DNA of 14,732 bases, taken from assembly GCA_041479965.1 (NCBI GenBank), contig JBGOZE010000025.1, positions 1-14,732 on the forward strand, read 5' to 3'. Source of the stretch: SM23-78 sp041479965. GTDB taxonomy: Archaea; Nanobdellota; Nanobdellia; Woesearchaeales; SM23-78. This document shows, piece by piece, positions 13,618 through 14,732 of the stretch (position 1 is its first letter; each line of letters begins with the position of its first letter). The notes beneath the pieces are model-generated. The model was not told the DNA's origin. It made no database searches and worked only from the letters and a program-made list of their open reading frames with translations. The translations under genes and the position numbers were made by a program.

Positions 13618-13625
13618 TTTAAATA
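13618..13625 (-). promoter_or_regulatory. TATA box of the small membrane protein gene
   Basis: The minus strand reads TATTTAAA. It predicts a start near 13595 and a leader of about 43 bases that contains the Shine-Dalgarno. Confidence 0.5.
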
Positions 13626-13686
13626 TTTTTTCTTTTTTGAGCCCTAATGTAGCTAAATCTTATTTTTACCTCACCAAATAAAAAGC

Positions 13687-13694
13687 TTTAAATA
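13687..13694 (+). promoter_or_regulatory. TATA box of the PRC-barrel gene
   Basis: TTTAAATA predicts a transcription start near 13717 and a 24-base leader. AGGTGGTG (13729-13736), 4 bases before ATG 13741, is the ribosome-binding site. Confidence 0.55.
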
Positions 13695-13740
13695 CCTGTG
13701 CTGCTTTTATTCACCCCATAAAGATTAAAGGTGGTGCTCA

Positions 13741-14010
13741 ATGCTTAAGATGAAAAAGATATCCGAAACCTACGAGATGAAGGTGTTCACTGACACTGGC
13801 GATTACTTCGGTGACGTTGAAGAGTCGATTCTTACCCAGAACAAGGTATTTGGCTGGAGAGTCAGGGCTACCAAGAACAGCTTCCTGAACAAGGTGCTAG
13901 GCAGTGCCAAGGGAGTCATTGTTCCTCATCAACTGGTCAAGAGCATCGGCGACATAATGATAATAAGTAAGTCTGCTGTGCCGAGCTACGGGCCTGAAGG
14001 AGAAGAATAA
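13741..14010 (+). CDS. PRC-barrel domain protein
   Basis: This 89-residue protein is almost entirely one PRC barrel. It starts near residue 10 with MKVFTDTGDYFGDVEESIL, the usual turn after the first strands, and ends GVIVPHQLVKSIGDIMII (59-76), where the family has VPYELVKAVGDVVLV. A short acidic tail (PSYGPEGEE) follows. PRC-barrel proteins are small adaptor modules; in some archaea (CdpB type) they take part in cell division, in RimM in ribosome maturation, and elsewhere their role is unknown. Nothing here specifies the partner. The gene has a leader and a ribosome-binding site rather than being leaderless, and it faces away from the small membrane protein gene 188 bases upstream, which could be a functional partner. 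Confidence 0.8.
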   Translation: MLKMKKISETYEMKVFTDTGDYFGDVEESILTQNKVFGWRVRATKNSFLNKVLGSAKGVIVPHQLVKSIGDIMIISKSAVPSYGPEGEE

Positions 14011-14021
14011 TTTTTTTTATT
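14011..14021 (+). terminator. T-tract terminator after the PRC-barrel gene
   Basis: Eight T, one A and two more T begin directly after the TAA stop; no hairpin is needed for archaeal termination of this type. Confidence 0.5.
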
Positions 14022-14077
14022 TATCTGCTCTACGATTTCTTTATTACCTGTTGGTATCATGTCAGATATCCTGTCTT

Positions 14078-14551
14078 TCACAGAATTTCTCTCCATAATT
14101 CAGGATCCCTGCTTTTCTTCTTCTTTGGTTTGCTTAGGTAAAGACGGCGTATTGTTTCATCCATTAATTTTGCTTTTCTTTCGCTTTCCTCTACAAACAT
14201 GGAAAAGCTGCTTGTGATTATGAATTCTAGCACCGCATAAGATCCGCGGGGGTCTTTCTCACGTATCCTCATACTCTCATAGGGGTCTTGGCTTAGTTTT
14301 GAAATTTCCTGCTGGTACGTAGTTTTCCCTTTCAGAACTTTTTCCAGCAATATTTGCTCTCCCTCTAAAACCGTGAGATAAAATTCAGATTTGCCCTCTT
14401 CTTTTCGCTGATTCTCTCTTGCAGAGTCAATCAGGTGTTGCTGGTATTTGTGATAATATTCAATGGTCTCTTTCAATGCAGTATCTCTTGTTTTTGGCTT
14501 CATGCCTTGTGAGTTTTCTAGAATTCCTTCTATTCGATTTACCAGGTCCAT
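14078..14551 (-). CDS. Unrecognised helical protein
   Basis: This 157-residue protein matches no family I know. It looks all-helical and strongly charged: an N-terminal segment (MDLVNRIEGILENSQGMK), a long amphipathic helix (RDTALKETIEYYHKYQQHL), the middle stretch LTVLEGEQILLEKVLKG, a more hydrophobic patch AVLEFIITSSFSMFVEE (104-120), and a basic tail KPKKKKSRDPE. No signal peptide or membrane helix is evident. Translation is supported by a strong ribosome-binding site, GGAGG at 14559-14563, 7 bases before the ATG. A TATA-like TATTAAAC at about 14593-14600 lies inside the left end of the insertion sequence, so its promoter may have been supplied or displaced by that element. Confidence 0.6.
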   Translation of the reverse strand: MDLVNRIEGILENSQGMKPKTRDTALKETIEYYHKYQQHLIDSARENQRKEEGKSEFYLTVLEGEQILLEKVLKGKTTYQQEISKLSQDPYESMRIREKDPRGSYAVLEFIITSSFSMFVEESERKAKLMDETIRRLYLSKPKKKKSRDPELWREIL

Positions 14552-14558
14552 TTCACTT

Positions 14559-14563
14559 CCTCC
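14559..14563 (-). promoter_or_regulatory. Shine-Dalgarno of the 157-residue gene
   Basis: GGAGG on the minus strand, 7 bases before ATG 14551, supports that start and shows the gene is not leaderless. Confidence 0.65.
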
Positions 14564-14602
14564 TTCCTGTTTTTTTTTTATTCCTATTTGGGTTTAATAC
14601 CC

Positions 14603-14617
14603 CGGAGCTCTGCTCCG
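14603..14617. repeat. IS left-end hairpin
   Basis: CGGAGC and GCTCCG with a three-base TCT loop, perfectly paired, 34 bases before the tnpA start. This is the candidate TnpA-binding structure. Confidence 0.65.
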
Positions 14618-14651
14618 ATTAATTTTTATATTTGAATTCTTTTTTTAGCTT

Positions 14652-14732
14652 GTGGAAGTTAAATATGCTAGTCATTGTAGTTATCGTATTCGTTATCATA
14701 TGGTTTTTGTCGTCAAATATCGTAAAGATTTG
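14652..14732 (+). CDS. tnpA: IS200/IS605 transposase TnpA, N-terminal 27 residues
   Basis: Starting from GTG 14652 the translation is MEVKYASHC followed by SYRIRYHMVFVVKYRKDL. The YRxxYHxVFVxKYR motif is the first beta strand of the Y1 (HUH) transposase of IS200/IS605 elements. The catalytic HUH and tyrosine lie past the window edge, so intactness is unknown. TTTTTATATTT (14623-14633) is 24 bases before the GTG and would make a leaderless transcript. An internal ATG (residue 17) is possible but would cut the motif. Confidence 0.88.
   Translation, partial: MEVKYASHCSYRIRYHMVFVVKYRKDL

Larger units (their letters stand above)
14590..14732 (+). mobile_element. IS200/IS605-family element, left end and start of tnpA (truncated by window edge)
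   Basis: Two contiguous stem-loops mark the left end: GGGT/ACCC around TTAAT (14590-14602), then CGGAGC/GCTCCG around TCT (14603-14617). A transposase reading frame of the IS200 TnpA type begins 34 bases further on. Subterminal hairpins just ahead of tnpA are the known recognition sites of this family, which moves as single-stranded DNA and makes no target duplication. The exact cleavage site cannot be fixed from one end, and the rest of the element lies beyond the window. Confidence 0.75.

Overview
The window is archaeal, most likely from a small-genome DPANN-type lineage (Woesearchaeota or Pacearchaeota would fit; this placement is inference). The evidence is an archaeal histone, FEN1, the Holliday junction resolvase Hjc, the tRNA-splicing endonuclease EndA, a Trm5-type tRNA methyltransferase and a C/D box guide RNA. 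Nearly every transcription unit also has a TATA box centred 24-29 bases before a start codon, the mark of leaderless archaeal mRNAs. Those boxes revise several starts: the restriction-endonuclease-like gene begins at 6776, EndA at 8802, the histone at 11652 and Hjc at 12241.

Layout. 1-156 is the tail of a possible gene. 177-241 (minus strand) is a previously untracked C/D box sRNA with its own promoter. 293-2026 encodes an unusual protein: a Trm5 tRNA(m1G37) methyltransferase whose catalytic domain is interrupted by a complete endonuclease-IV-like TIM barrel. An amino-acid permease (2183-3319) and a LOG-family Rossmann protein (3357-4016) follow. 4130-6776 is a tight three-gene minus-strand operon: winged-helix/Mrr-like nuclease, RNase-H-fold exonuclease, FEN1. 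6926-8053 is an AT-rich, free-standing LAGLIDADG protein that looks acquired. EndA and RNase Z diverge from a shared region carrying two tandem inverted repeats.

The right half holds a histone-purF operon, a Nudix hydrolase, Hjc facing a RecB/Cas4-like nuclease with overlapping 3' ends, a small membrane/coiled-coil protein divergent from a PRC-barrel protein, an unrecognised helical protein, and at the edge the left end and first 27 codons of an IS200/IS605 element.

The theme is nucleic-acid processing. At least nine predicted nucleases or nuclease-fold domains occur, covering base-excision and flap processing (endonuclease-IV-like, FEN1, RNase-H-like, Mrr-like), recombination (Hjc, RecB-like), tRNA maturation (EndA, RNase Z, Trm5) and mobile DNA (LAGLIDADG, TnpA). 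The points most worth following are the Trm5/endonuclease-IV nested fusion, the C/D sRNA and the three-nuclease operon. No CRISPR array, rRNA or complete tRNA gene was seen.
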